DNA of 33,602 nucleotides from JBCKUK01 sp038924905 (GTDB taxonomy: Bacteria > Pseudomonadota > Gammaproteobacteria > Burkholderiales > Methylophilaceae). Positions within the stretch are counted from its first letter, which is position 1. Every line of letters starts with the position of its first letter. The notes beneath the pieces were generated by a model. That model worked only from the letters and a program-made list of their open reading frames with translations. It did not search any database and was not told the DNA's origin. This document shows positions 7,252-16,255 of the stretch, one piece after another. A program made the translations under genes and the position numbers. The stretch lies in contig JBCKUK010000013.1 of NCBI GenBank assembly GCA_038924905.1, positions 1-33,602 on the forward strand, written 5' to 3'.

Positions 7252-9097
7252 ACGCAGCCACCCCCAGAGCGCAACGCAATGGGTTATCTAAAACCACGGT
7301 AATCTCAGCACAAGCTCCTGGAATAAAACTTATAGGGCCAATTAGGCCTTTACTATCGACCTCCACAACATTTCCGTTCATCTGAGCAGTCAAAACAGGT
7401 GCCGGCTGTTGCTCTACTTCTCCGACGATTGTTAATTCAAGCATCCCATTACCCGCTTTCTGGGGTTCAAAAATAACTTTGTAGCTTCCAATGGCAGGGT
7501 TAGAGCAAAATGCACGCACCTTTTTCAATTTTATAGGGGTACGACCGCCTGCTGGCTTGCCATCCCCTGGCTCAGCTGAGCCCCCTCCTTCACCTCCGCC
7601 ACCCGTGTCCGCATCCGGAGCGCCTCCAGTAGAATCATTGTCGCCCTCGCTACCGTCAGGAGTAGTTCCGCTATCACCATCAGTTCCGGCATCTTCGCTT
7701 GGAGAATGGTCACCGGCTTGGTTCTGTTTTTTTGTCTGTCTTATGACCAAGTCGACTTCTGCAGGAAGGGTTTGATCTTCTGCATCTGCATCTGACTGTC
7801 GAGGCTCTTCATCGCTATCATCAGGTAAATACTGTTGCATGCCCTCAAAGTCATATTCTTCTTGTATAGCATCATGTGAAATTTCACTAATACAGTCGCG
7901 AATCCATTTATAAAGTGCTTTGAGAATACGCGCTGCATACTCGGGATCAGGGTGTCTGGAAGCCTCCCATTTATCGTGCGCCGGGGGTTCAAGTGACCGA
8001 AGAAGTGAATTTATCTCATCGCCAGTAGCCTGTAGCACTCCGGCAAATTTCATGGGTGTTTGAAAATGGCCGCGCTCAAATATCAGCATGCCTGTCTTCC
8101 GAAACAGTGCAACTCGTTTAGGAAAATTAGATCCTCTCAAGACATGCAACTCTATCCTGCCCAGACTCTCGAAACTATTGTTCTCTTTAAAAACAGCCTC
8201 TCCTGAAGCATATGCTTCATAAAAAACAGGGCAATTGGAATTTTTATCTTCAAAATATTTTGTAATTAACTCTCCGAGATTTGCCTTGGTAATTAATGTA
8301 CTGCCGACTACAACTTTCAATTTTTCCTGGTGGATGGCAATAAAGAAACTCTCGAGTACTGACTGGATTATTTTCTTTTCCCAATCTGAGTCTGCAGAAA
8401 AACCGAATATAAAAAGATCTGTTCCAGTACGCGTGCGCTTGAACATCTCTGGGATAAGGTCGGTATCCAAAATAGGGGCGTTCTTCTCCTGAAGCCCATA
8501 AAAACCAGTTCCCTGGGTTGTTTCTCCTTTATCATTTTTATGGGTTACAAGCTTGGATACACCTTGAAAAGCCTGCAACCCGTCAATATCTAACGTGCTA
8601 TAAAAAATAGTCCGCAACGGAGTGCATGCGAATGGGGCGTTTTTACCAATGCCAAATGATCCGCCAGCGCCTGCCGGCTTATCAGATGCGCCTGTAGACT
8701 TGATAAGAATTTCCCAATTGCTGTTTTCCTCCCTATCGGCTCCGGTAAGCCCAGAAGTATTAAAATCACTTATCTTAAGTACGGACAGCTTATCTGAATT
8801 GAGTGCACCCAAGGCGATGTCAAAAAATTCCTGGGACGCAAGGATTTTCCAAAAATCCTTGCTGGATGAAAGTGCTTTCAAAAGGTTTTTCTGCCCAGGA
8901 AAATCGCTACTGCTGATTTCATCTAAAGTAAAATGCACCTCCACGGGCGTATCGCCAGACTGATGCGCATCGATTGAGTTTTGAATAACTTCACGCGCTA
9001 GGGAGGCAATTGGCTCCCCCCGGAAAATCTCAATCCCCGCATCATTTAAAGCAGTTTTCTGCCCATTATTATTCGAAGGAAAATTCCAGCCGATCAT
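7238..9097 (-). CDS. GHKL-type ATPase (MutL/MORC/Hsp90-like fold) of a restriction-like operon
   Basis: The Bergerat ATP-binding fold is visible: N box AREVIQNSIDAHQSG at about residues 34-48 with catalytic Glu36 and Mg-binding Asn40, a D-F-N-T-S-G box near 115 and the glycine lid GAGGSFGIGKNAPFA near 143-157. A transducer-like middle region follows (FFIAIHQEKLKVVVG), then an acidic Gly/Asp/Ser linker around residues 440-530 and a C-terminal beta-rich domain. Such ATPases dimerise on ATP binding and act as clamps or conformational switches. Known relatives occur in MutL-like restriction systems. It overlaps the methyltransferase stop by 4 bases and the next gene by 14. Confidence 0.88.
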   Translation of the reverse strand: MIGWNFPSNNNGQKTALNDAGIEIFRGEPIASLAREVIQNSIDAHQSGDTPVEVHFTLDEISSSDFPGQKNLLKALSSSKDFWKILASQEFFDIALGALNSDKLSVLKISDFNTSGLTGADREENSNWEILIKSTGASDKPAGAGGSFGIGKNAPFACTPLRTIFYSTLDIDGLQAFQGVSKLVTHKNDKGETTQGTGFYGLQEKNAPILDTDLIPEMFKRTRTGTDLFIFGFSADSDWEKKIIQSVLESFFIAIHQEKLKVVVGSTLITKANLGELITKYFEDKNSNCPVFYEAYASGEAVFKENNSFESLGRIELHVLRGSNFPKRVALFRKTGMLIFERGHFQTPMKFAGVLQATGDEINSLLRSLEPPAHDKWEASRHPDPEYAARILKALYKWIRDCISEISHDAIQEEYDFEGMQQYLPDDSDEEPRQSDADAEDQTLPAEVDLVIRQTKKQNQAGDHSPSEDAGTDGDSGTTPDGSEGDNDSTGGAPDADTGGGGEGGGSAEPGDGKPAGGRTPIKLKKVRAFCSNPAIGSYKVIFEPQKAGNGMLELTIVGEVEQQPAPVLTAQMNGNVVEVDSKGLIGPISFIPGACAEITVVLDNPLRCALGVAAYENQ

Positions 9098-10128
9098 TTT
9101 TCACTCTCCCTTGCCCTTAACTGCCTTAAACATTCATGCGCAAGCTTTTCAACGAGCGGCACAGTCACCGCATTGCCGATTTGCTTATACTGTTGCGTCC
9201 TAGATAGTTCGGGGGGGAACGAATAATGACTGTCTGAGAAGCCTTGAAGCCGCAGGCATTCTATAGGTGTGAGCTTCCTGATTCCCCATTGATCTCGGAT
9301 GACCGGGACATTATGCCCGCCGTCACCCATGTTCGCCATAAGAGTGAAAACGCCATTTTCTTTGTTTTCTCTCACGTAATAACGCCGAAGTAAATATGTG
9401 GTATCGGCGTTACCGCTTTTCATCGACTCTACAAACAGTTTTCCATACTTAGAGTCCTCTGAAAAGTACAAATCGCTACTCGCCTTCTTACCCAGATCCA
9501 GAAAGTCTAGCACGCTTGAAGTTTCAGGCTCCACTGCAGGAAATGCAAAGTCATTTGTATCAAAAGTGTCCCAAGAAAAAGCCACCATAAACAAACGCTC
9601 TCTATTCTGGGGAATGTTTGTATGTTCTTTAGTATTAAGTATCTTGGCATTCTCAGACATGAACCAATATCCGGCCGCCTGGACCTCCTCCACTATTCTG
9701 GAAAAAGTCTTTCCATCGTTATGGCGCAAAACATTTTTAACATTCTCTAAAAGCAGTACCTTTGGCCGCTGTGAGCCAAACTCTTTCAGCAATCTGATAA
9801 TTTCAAAAAAGACTTGTCCTCGCTGGTCTTTGAAGCCGGCTTTTTCGCCAGCAACTGAAAATGGCTGGCAAGGAAAGCCTGCTGTTAGCACATCCACCTG
9901 CTGTAAATGATCTTTGATTACTGACAGATTCTTAATCGAATCCGTATAAAGCTTCGTGTCTGGAAAATTATGTCTGTAGGTTTTGTTTGCGAATTGATCA
10001 TTCTCATTAGCCCAAAGGACTTTAAAGCCTGCACTCTGAAATGCCTGGCAGAATCCGCCCATTCCGGCAAACAAGCTCGCAACCGTATACACTCTGCCCG
10101 TTATTTCCAGTGACTTTGCTGTATTCAT
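9094..10128 (-). CDS. DNA (cytosine-5-)-methyltransferase
   Basis: All key C5-methyltransferase motifs are present in order: I (SLFAGMGGFCQAF, residues 18-30), IV (GFPCQPFS with catalytic Cys87), VI (LLLENVKN), VIII (QNRERLFMVAF), IX (RKLTPIECLRLQGF) and X (QIGNAVTVPL). The variable target-recognition region between VIII and IX is about 90 residues. The length of 344 aa is normal. It would transfer methyl groups from S-adenosylmethionine to cytosine in a specific site I cannot predict. It sits one base after the small first gene and overlaps the ATPase start by 4 bases (ATGA), so it protects self DNA or marks targets for the operon's other products. Confidence 0.95.
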   Translation of the reverse strand: MNTAKSLEITGRVYTVASLFAGMGGFCQAFQSAGFKVLWANENDQFANKTYRHNFPDTKLYTDSIKNLSVIKDHLQQVDVLTAGFPCQPFSVAGEKAGFKDQRGQVFFEIIRLLKEFGSQRPKVLLLENVKNVLRHNDGKTFSRIVEEVQAAGYWFMSENAKILNTKEHTNIPQNRERLFMVAFSWDTFDTNDFAFPAVEPETSSVLDFLDLGKKASSDLYFSEDSKYGKLFVESMKSGNADTTYLLRRYYVRENKENGVFTLMANMGDGGHNVPVIRDQWGIRKLTPIECLRLQGFSDSHYSFPPELSRTQQYKQIGNAVTVPLVEKLAHECLRQLRARESEK

Positions 10129-10371
10129 TTAAACTTTTTTATTTCCTGAAGGGCGGAATGAGAAAACCTCATCTTTTGCGCTCTCGCCCTTAAACTTTCC
10201 TTTAAGTTGCTTAACTTCCAATTCAACTACATCCATTACTTGCTTCACATGCTCGTCCGTATAAGAATAATTGTTGCGGTTGGCAAGATTGCCAATCAGG
10301 TGTAATTTCTTTATTACTTCATTCACCCTGCGCACAGCAAGGCGCTCGAAGTTTTTTAGCTTTGCAGACAT
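10129..10371 (-). CDS. small protein, first gene of methyltransferase operon (80 aa)
   Basis: A basic helical protein (SAKLKNFERLAVRRVNEVIK near the start) with a C-terminus ending FSFRPSGNKKV. Small ORFs of this kind often precede dcm-type genes, but its role is unknown. The open frame reaches a GTG at 10395, but that codon lies upstream of the predicted transcription start, whereas ATG 10371 has GGGGAAGG a few bases before it. It ends one base before the methyltransferase start. Confidence 0.75.
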   Translation of the reverse strand: MSAKLKNFERLAVRRVNEVIKKLHLIGNLANRNNYSYTDEHVKQVMDVVELEVKQLKGKFKGESAKDEVFSFRPSGNKKV

Positions 10372-10397
10372 TGCCTTCCCCTTTGCCTTCTCCACCT

Positions 10398-10427
10398 ATT
10401 ATAAACTACATTTTAAATATATATCAA
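10398..10427 (-). promoter_or_regulatory. sigma70-type promoter of the methyltransferase/ATPase operon
   Basis: On the minus strand TTGATA (10422-10427) and a perfect TATAAT (10398-10403) are separated by 18 bases, giving a start near 10391 and a leader of about 20 bases to ATG 10371. The surroundings to 10466 are strongly AT-rich. This is the best promoter in the window. Confidence 0.75.
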
Positions 10428-10561
10428 TAATGTATTAAATATATTAGTAATATTTCATAAAATATAATGGCGGCAACTAAAGAGAGTGGTTCCCCCTTCT
10501 TTTACTCAATCTGTGCGTATAATGCAACTTCCCTGCGCCAACCAATCAGCGTAGCGGTCTT

Positions 10562-10804
10562 TTACCTTCCCGATCTTATTGATCCCTTATTTGCTTGCCT
10601 CGATTGGTATTGCAGCTCATACAGCGTTTTTCCTGCTTCGGGCTTGGGCGGTTCGCCCATCACGAATTGCTCACCGTCAAAGTAGAACGGCCTGATCCAC
10701 TTTTCGCCTGTGGCCCACAACGGCCTAAAGGAATTAGCATGGCGATTGAAACTGTGGAAAAACAAAACGTGTAACCGTATCACAAGCGGGCATCCCTTAA
10801 ACAC
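10562..10804 (-). pseudogene. possible primase-like gene fragment
   Basis: A leftward frame contains FRPLWATGEKWIRPFYFDGE and GEPPKPEAGKTLYELQ, which resembles the substrate-side region of phage/plasmid primase N-termini, where a similar Trp/Pro-rich stretch precedes PLY. Nothing else of such a protein is present. The assignment is weak and the frame could be chance. Between the operon promoter at 10427 and the gene at 10811 I see nothing else apart from AT-rich DNA. Confidence 0.25.
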
Positions 10805-10810
10805 GCTAAT

Positions 10811-11320
10811 ATGAATGCCATGTGGACATACGCCCTGACAGCCTATTTCGTAGTTGGACTAATCTTAATCCTCGCCACATCGGCGCAGCAGTCAATTTGG
10901 AGAAATTTGGCGATTGCTCCAGCTTGGAAGGTGTGGCTGTTTCGATCCATTGTATGCACGGCAGGCATTACTCTATGGCCAATTTTCTTGCCTGATTGGT
11001 TACGAAAGAAAAAAGCTCTGTGGGGCGACCTGCAAGCAAATCCAGTATTTAAAGAGCAGAAGGAATTATTCGATGCGATGAGCATGATGTGCGAAGGTGG
11101 CTGTGATACGGACGAGATACCTGGAGGTCAGGGCGAGTTCGGCCACGACATCGCGAACCCTATCCCCACCAAGACGACATTCGGTAGCACCAGCTATTTA
11201 GCAAAATTACGATTGCCTGATGGAAGTCATCTCGCGATGCTTTACGTGTCGCCCTATCAAAAGCGCAACTCGGAGAAAGCGCCCAGAGGATTCGGGCTGT
11301 TGGGTGTTGACGGTCAGTGA
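10811..11320 (+). CDS. membrane-anchored protein of unknown function (169 aa)
   Basis: The N-terminus holds one clear transmembrane helix (YALTAYFVVGLILILATSA) and a second shorter hydrophobic stretch around FRSIVCTAGITLWPIFLP, then a soluble domain of about 110 residues. The pattern GQGEFGHDIANPIPTKTTFG followed by STSYLAKLRLPDGS recalls a small hypothetical family in which NPIP and an LRL(x)DG segment recur. There is no clear ribosome binding site. It is a single gene between fragments, on the opposite strand to the methyltransferase operon. Confidence 0.55.
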   Translation: MNAMWTYALTAYFVVGLILILATSAQQSIWRNLAIAPAWKVWLFRSIVCTAGITLWPIFLPDWLRKKKALWGDLQANPVFKEQKELFDAMSMMCEGGCDTDEIPGGQGEFGHDIANPIPTKTTFGSTSYLAKLRLPDGSHLAMLYVSPYQKRNSEKAPRGFGLLGVDGQ

Positions 11321-11401
11321 AAGGCTGGAATTTGATCGTCGGCCATGATCATCCACTATGGATGCGCCTCATCTTGACCAGCGCAGCAGAATAGCGCCAG
11401 C

Positions 11402-11593
11402 GTGATACCGATCTTGCTTGACGAAGGCGACGAGCCACTGCACTCCCAAGGGAATAAGTCACGCGCAAACAGATGCGATGCAATTTTTTTGAGCCTTGAT
11501 TTCATTCCACATCTGGTAGGTGCCGAAGTGGATACTACTGGCGCGCTCTCTAAAATAAGTGACCACAATCCGATTGTGATAGAGTTGGTTTAA
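11402..11593 (+). pseudogene. endonuclease/exonuclease/phosphatase C-terminal fragment
   Basis: The frame reads RCDAIFLSLDFIPHLVGAEV and then SDHNPIVIEL. The SDHxP motif closes the active site of the EEP fold (DNase I/exonuclease III/Mg-dependent phosphatase). Only the last 60 or so residues survive; the N-terminal half is missing. The gap on each side (11321-11401 and 11594-11685) holds no recognisable gene. Confidence 0.55.
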
Positions 11594-11685
11594 TACTTAT
11601 GTTGATAATAAAGTCTTATTCAGTCATCACAGAGTAAGGCTAGTAGTGAGTAATTCGATGGAGGACCCTATGGAGCTCAAAAATT

Positions 11686-12819
11686 ATGGCTTATCTGGAC
11701 TTTATTGACCCGGGAAATTCGGGCGGGAGCGTCCCACCAACTGATTCTCCATTCCAAGGATTAACTCCCAGAGTTATAACTTATTCATGCACAATATGTG
11801 GCTGTCAGTTTGATACCCCCGATGCCCAATTTGAGCACCGATTTGAGAATCATCCTTCTAGACGCCCAGCCCTACTTTTAAAAGGCATTGAAATTATTAC
11901 ACCGCACCAGTTAGTGGGAAGTCAGCTTTCGGATGGCGATGTTGTTTTTGGTCATGTTACCAAGTGCCATCTCAATAATAGATCTATCACAAAGGATGAG
12001 TTGGTAAAGTATCTTGTTGAGAAAAAGTGCGGACTTTGTACCATCCATTTGGAAAATGAGGGAATAAAAACCTCTTACCAGCTTGACTTTGATGTGCCAG
12101 ATGAAGACGAACTGAAAGAGGTCGAGCGGATTTTTTTTGAAACTGTTGGCGGAGGTATCTTAGATTCGACTCGAATCGATTTATTTATCGACATGACCGG
12201 CAGATTTGGCTCTGCAAAACGATATGTCCATGGACTGAGCAATTATCTTTACGGAGTACTTGCGAAGGACCAGCGTGGGGGCACTCATTTAAAGCGCTTG
12301 GATTTCACCACAAAATTTAACCAGGCTCTGGATACTTTAAGGCTCTTTGATAAGTCATTTGCGCATGCGATTGCTGGAGTTGTTAATTTCAACCACAACG
12401 TTTTTGGAGGAGCCGAGCGATTAGTCGCCACCCCTAAAGCTTATTGGGCAATGAGGAAATTTGGTGGCTTTGTCACAGGAACTATTATTGATAATAATGA
12501 TTGGAAGCTGGACGCATCGACATCTTGCAGTAAGATTCCATTGGATTACGCAACGGAGAAAATCTTTGAATGGGCCTTGGCGCCATTCGATGAGCTGTTG
12601 AAAGTTCGTAAGGAGCTTGAACATACTCTGAAGTTAGCAGACTGGGTATACACCGATAAGTTTAAAGTTCGGATGCTCCTGGCGGAGCTGCTTGTGGCGT
12701 CTGGTGATTTCTCTGCCGCCACCCTCATAGCTGGAAGCTCTTCCAACGATATAGTCTTCGGGCCGTGGGGTCAGCGAATCATTAGAGGTGAAGGAGTAAT
12801 GTATGCCAAAACGGAATAA
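11686..12819 (+). CDS. C2H2 zinc-finger-containing protein, first gene of the Hsp70 operon
   Basis: A 377-aa protein. Near the start, YSCTICGCQFDTPDAQFEHR ends in a His, and Cys35, Cys38, His51 and His56 fit a classical C2H2 finger, unusual in bacteria. The remainder is an unrecognised mixed domain that includes RIDLFIDMTGRFGSAKRYV and YATEKIFEWALAPFDELLK. There is no membrane segment. It overlaps the next gene by 17 bases and is cotranscribed with it and the Hsp70. The finger could bind DNA, RNA or a client protein presented to the chaperone. A GATGGAGG sits about 25 bases upstream and is not ideally spaced, so the start is uncertain. Confidence 0.75.
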   Translation: MAYLDFIDPGNSGGSVPPTDSPFQGLTPRVITYSCTICGCQFDTPDAQFEHRFENHPSRRPALLLKGIEIITPHQLVGSQLSDGDVVFGHVTKCHLNNRSITKDELVKYLVEKKCGLCTIHLENEGIKTSYQLDFDVPDEDELKEVERIFFETVGGGILDSTRIDLFIDMTGRFGSAKRYVHGLSNYLYGVLAKDQRGGTHLKRLDFTTKFNQALDTLRLFDKSFAHAIAGVVNFNHNVFGGAERLVATPKAYWAMRKFGGFVTGTIIDNNDWKLDASTSCSKIPLDYATEKIFEWALAPFDELLKVRKELEHTLKLADWVYTDKFKVRMLLAELLVASGDFSAATLIAGSSSNDIVFGPWGQRIIRGEGVMYAKTE

Positions 12820-13996
12820 AAATAAATCGCCTCAGACAACCGCTTTAGACAAGAATGCTGGGGATAAGCAATATCATGATGCTCCTAAAAGTAACAGAGA
12901 GAATCCCAGCTCAGATTTGGCTCAGCAATTCTCTAGTCAGGTTAAGCCAGCTAAAAAAAAGGAATCAGAGTCCCTTGAAGGATTTGTTGAGGCGTACTTT
13001 TCTGGAAAAATCAAATCCCTTTCAATTGACCGAGTAAGAAAATTAAAGAAGCAGATTTTTGAGAGCGAACGACGTGAACAGCTGGTGGTTCTGGCAGCAA
13101 AAAATGATTTGTCGCTAGATAAAAGTCGGCACCTACTCTCTTTCGTTGCTGAAATCAGCACTTACCAAACCTTTCAGCATTCAATGAGTGATTTCATCCG
13201 TGATGCTGTAATGCAGCATCCCATTATGGTCCAGCGAAAGGCTGAACTTTGGTTTCCAATGGCTGGTAGTACTGATCCAGCTAATTTGATTGATTTATTT
13301 AAGGAGATTGGCGCTGGTATAAAAACAAAGCCAGAGCACAAACCTAAGGAAACAAGAAAATCTGATGCCGACAAAAGAGTGACCACTCAACTGAAAAAAG
13401 CTCGTTTGAACGCGTTTTATATTGCTTCCGTGTGGAGATATAACAAGAATATTTCTTCATTTGCCGAGCTACTCCGTGTGCTACGGGCAACAGTCTATAA
13501 ATTAGAGATGGGCAAGAGTGATATTGAAAAACACATGCTAAATTACCTAGTGACAGCGCAAGACAAAGAGCAGGCTGGGGTTGCAAGCCTAATGCAATGG
13601 TATTCAAACCAGGGTGAATACGATAGGAACTTAGCTGCAATTGCGCAGCACAGGGTGGATAGTTTGTCTGATGAGCTTGCAGAGAAGAATGCTTTGCTGG
13701 ATTTAGATCGAAGCGAAATTGATGGCGTGAATGAACAAATGAATAGTTTGCGGGAGCAATTGAACGCTACACATGAAAATGCGCGTGTGCAGGAGATCCA
13801 TATGCTTGCTGACCAGCATGCCCAAAAGGGTCGGATACTAAGAATTCTAGAAGAAGAAATGCCTATTCTTGCGGATTGCTTAAAAGCGCTTGAACGAGAA
13901 CCTCCTAAAGTGGGGGTCGCTAAAGAGTATATAGGTACCGCACTTGAGAAGCTTAATAAGGAATTAAATCAGCTTAGAGGAGATGATAATGTCTAG
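12803..13996 (+). CDS. coiled-coil protein, second gene of the Hsp70 operon
   Basis: A 397-aa basic protein. The N-terminal 60 residues are Lys/Ser/Gln-rich and probably disordered. A helical middle region follows and then heptad-patterned sequence at about residues 280-345 (VDSLSDELAEKNALLDLDRS onward), predicting a coiled coil. No enzyme motif is visible. Its ATG at 12803 has GGAG 7 bases upstream within the previous gene. It overlaps the Hsp70 start region by 8 bases. It may act as a scaffold or as a J-protein-like adaptor, although no HPD J-domain motif is present. Confidence 0.78.
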   Translation: MPKRNKNKSPQTTALDKNAGDKQYHDAPKSNRENPSSDLAQQFSSQVKPAKKKESESLEGFVEAYFSGKIKSLSIDRVRKLKKQIFESERREQLVVLAAKNDLSLDKSRHLLSFVAEISTYQTFQHSMSDFIRDAVMQHPIMVQRKAELWFPMAGSTDPANLIDLFKEIGAGIKTKPEHKPKETRKSDADKRVTTQLKKARLNAFYIASVWRYNKNISSFAELLRVLRATVYKLEMGKSDIEKHMLNYLVTAQDKEQAGVASLMQWYSNQGEYDRNLAAIAQHRVDSLSDELAEKNALLDLDRSEIDGVNEQMNSLREQLNATHENARVQEIHMLADQHAQKGRILRILEEEMPILADCLKALEREPPKVGVAKEYIGTALEKLNKELNQLRGDDNV

Positions 13997-15761
13997 GACA
14001 ATAGGCTTCGACTTTGGAACGACCAATAGTCTGATTTCGATTGTTGAAGGCGGGCGGTGCATTCCCATCCTAGATCGAGGCACAAATTTACCTCACCCTT
14101 CTGTACTTTGTTATGAAGGCGATCAAATTATCGTCGGTCGCAAAGCTAAAGAGAGACTTTCTACAGCTGGAATTGGTGTAATTGGCAATATTGTTAGCTC
14201 ACCAAAATCATTACTCGGTAAAAATAAAGAGTATGTGGAAGGAGTAGCAAGAAGCCCAAAGGAGATGGTTGCTGAAATCGTACGATTTGTGAAAAAAGAG
14301 GCTCAAGCTCAGCTACCAGGTGACTATGATAGTGCAGTAGTAACTATACCTGTGAACATGAACGGCTCAGGGCGTAAGAATCTGCGGGAAGCATTTCGCA
14401 TGGCTGGGTTAAATATCGTTCAGTTCATTCATGAACCATTGGCTGCATTGTACGGACACCTCCGGACAAAAGAAAATTTCGAGGATGAACTTAGGAGGCT
14501 GAATGGAGAACTTGTCCTGGTTTTTGACTGGGGCGGGGGTACGCTCGATTTAACAGTATGCCAAATAGTCGACGGTATGTTGGTACAACTCATGAACGAT
14601 GGTTTTAGTGATGTTGGCGGCGACGTGATGGACAACATTATTCGCAACCAGATTGTTCTTCGCAGCTTAAAAAGCCGCAATGTTGAATCCGAGTTGCCAA
14701 TACAGCCAGGTGCAAAGCAACGGCTTTTGAACAGAGCTGAGCATATAAAAATTGAGCTCTCTAGCAAACAGAATGCGACGGTGTTTCTCCCTGATTATTT
14801 TCAAACGGATAAATATGATGTGGATATTGAATATCCTCTTGGGCGCCAGGAAATGGAGGAAATGGTTAGCGAGAAAATTGAACAGGGAATCCAACGAATC
14901 CACATGTTACTAGAGAAAACTGGGATTAGCCCGTCATCGGTAGCGCTTTGCCTTGCAACAGGAGGTATAGTAAATATGCCAATAATTAAATCTCGCTTGC
15001 GAGAGATTTTTGGGCCGCAAAGACTACATGTCTCTGAGCGTGGCAATACGATTATCTCAGAAGGAGCTGCATGGATAGCACATGATAAATCCAATTTGAC
15101 TTTAGCTAAAAATATCGAAGTACACGTAGCACGAAATTCATATTTTCCCGTGATTAAAGCGGGGATGAAAATGCCACGAGAAGGTGATGTTCAGGAAGCG
15201 GAGCTGAGCCTTTATTGTACAGATCCCAGAGATGGTATCGCGAAAATTCAGATTGTGGCACCTATTAAACCTGGACACAACATACAAAAAACTGATCCTC
15301 GCGATATTCTTAATAGTCTTTCGATCAAGGTTGATGATAAGGCACTGCCTTTTCATGAAAGACTTGAGTTGCAGATTAATATTGATGAAAACCTGATTCT
15401 TAACGCAAAAGCTAAATCCCTGACTAAGGGAGATGAAGACAAAGTTGAAATTCATAACTTGGAATTTGGACTTGATTTGCCGATTTTATCTGAATCAACC
15501 AACCGATATGAATCAATTGAAATAAATGGAACTCGAACCGCAGATGCTCCCGGAAGCGTAAGTCTAAGACCTAACGTGGCTAACCATCAGCATGACTCCC
15601 TTGTACCAGGTGAGCTTCTCTATCAATACAACCATTCTTACTTTGATGTCCGGAATCACCCACCAGAAATTCAGAATCATGAAAGGCTTTATTACACGCC
15701 ATGTAGCATTTGTAAACGTCCAAGCAACCACCCTCTTTGTAATTGTTCGAGTAGACTTTAA
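13989..15761 (+). CDS. Hsp70-like ATPase with Cys-rich tail
   Basis: Hsp70/actin-fold ATP-binding signatures are clear: IGFDFGTTNSLISI at the start, VFDWGGGTLDLTV near residue 180 with SDVGGDVMDN after it, and LATGGIVNMPIIK near 330. The substrate-binding half is shorter and divergent from DnaK, and the last 25 residues carry CSICKRPSNHPLCNCSS, a possible zinc site not found in DnaK. At 590 aa it is slightly shorter than DnaK. ATG 13989 is preferred because GAGGAG lies 6 bases upstream; ATG 13983 would abut the site. No dnaJ or grpE lies nearby, so it is not a normal dnaK locus. The gene ends 10 bp before MITE copy B. Confidence 0.88.
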   Translation: MSRTIGFDFGTTNSLISIVEGGRCIPILDRGTNLPHPSVLCYEGDQIIVGRKAKERLSTAGIGVIGNIVSSPKSLLGKNKEYVEGVARSPKEMVAEIVRFVKKEAQAQLPGDYDSAVVTIPVNMNGSGRKNLREAFRMAGLNIVQFIHEPLAALYGHLRTKENFEDELRRLNGELVLVFDWGGGTLDLTVCQIVDGMLVQLMNDGFSDVGGDVMDNIIRNQIVLRSLKSRNVESELPIQPGAKQRLLNRAEHIKIELSSKQNATVFLPDYFQTDKYDVDIEYPLGRQEMEEMVSEKIEQGIQRIHMLLEKTGISPSSVALCLATGGIVNMPIIKSRLREIFGPQRLHVSERGNTIISEGAAWIAHDKSNLTLAKNIEVHVARNSYFPVIKAGMKMPREGDVQEAELSLYCTDPRDGIAKIQIVAPIKPGHNIQKTDPRDILNSLSIKVDDKALPFHERLELQINIDENLILNAKAKSLTKGDEDKVEIHNLEFGLDLPILSESTNRYESIEINGTRTADAPGSVSLRPNVANHQHDSLVPGELLYQYNHSYFDVRNHPPEIQNHERLYYTPCSICKRPSNHPLCNCSSRL

Positions 15762-15771
15762 AGACCTGGTA

Positions 15772-15916
15772 TGTCAATCAGCGCGCTGGTTTTGCCAGCA
15801 AACAGCGTGATCTTTTACTGGCTGCGCTGATGCCGGGCTTGATTACAGGCGGATCTTACAATTTTCACATTACTTCTGGACGCTGAAAACTGGAAATTCT
15901 TGGACGCTGATTGACA
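15772..15916 (+). mobile_element. IS21-like MITE, copy B (145 bp)
   Basis: Starts TGTCAATCAGCGCGCTGG and ends GACGCTGATTGACA. Internal sequence and orientation match copies A, C and D. It contains stacked CAGCGTCCA-type repeats at its right end, typical of IS21-family termini. It separates the Hsp70 operon from a truncated istA gene. Confidence 0.78.
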
Positions 15917-16107
15917 AGTTTGACTGCATAAGCATCCAGCGCACTGGGGCTGCGTCGCCTTGGGTAGTGCGGTTCGACAATATTGCCAGCCAAGTATTTC
16001 TTTACGGTATTTCTAGAAAGCCCAGTACGTCTGGCTATCTCTCTGATGGGCATTTGATCTCGTAAATGCCAACGTCTGATTACACTTAATATCGCCACGT
16101 CGATCAC
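15917..16107 (-). pseudogene. IS21-family IstA N-terminal fragment
   Basis: Read leftwards, IDVAILSVIRRWHLRDQMPI, then REIARRTGLSRNTVKKYLAG, is the HTH N-terminus of IS21 IstA transposase. The gene begins at a GTG with GAGGAG just upstream and is cut after about 63 codons at the edge of MITE copy B. IstB and the catalytic core are absent. Between it and 16256 no further gene is seen. Confidence 0.85.
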
Positions 16108-16255
16108 TCCTCTTCTCCTGCTCAGGTTTCGAGTTTGGATGCAAATCTACAAGGAAGAGCTTGTCTGAAGTGGCAGTGTCCATTTTATTCAACAGGGGTC
16201 AGTGAGCGCATCTTATTTTTTTCTAAACAATTTTTTATTAATTTATTCTTCATCT

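Noticed and set aside
13989..15761. Normal DnaK of the host
   Set aside because: No grpE or dnaJ nearby, divergent substrate-binding half, Cys-rich tail and operon with zinc-finger and coiled-coil genes argue against it.
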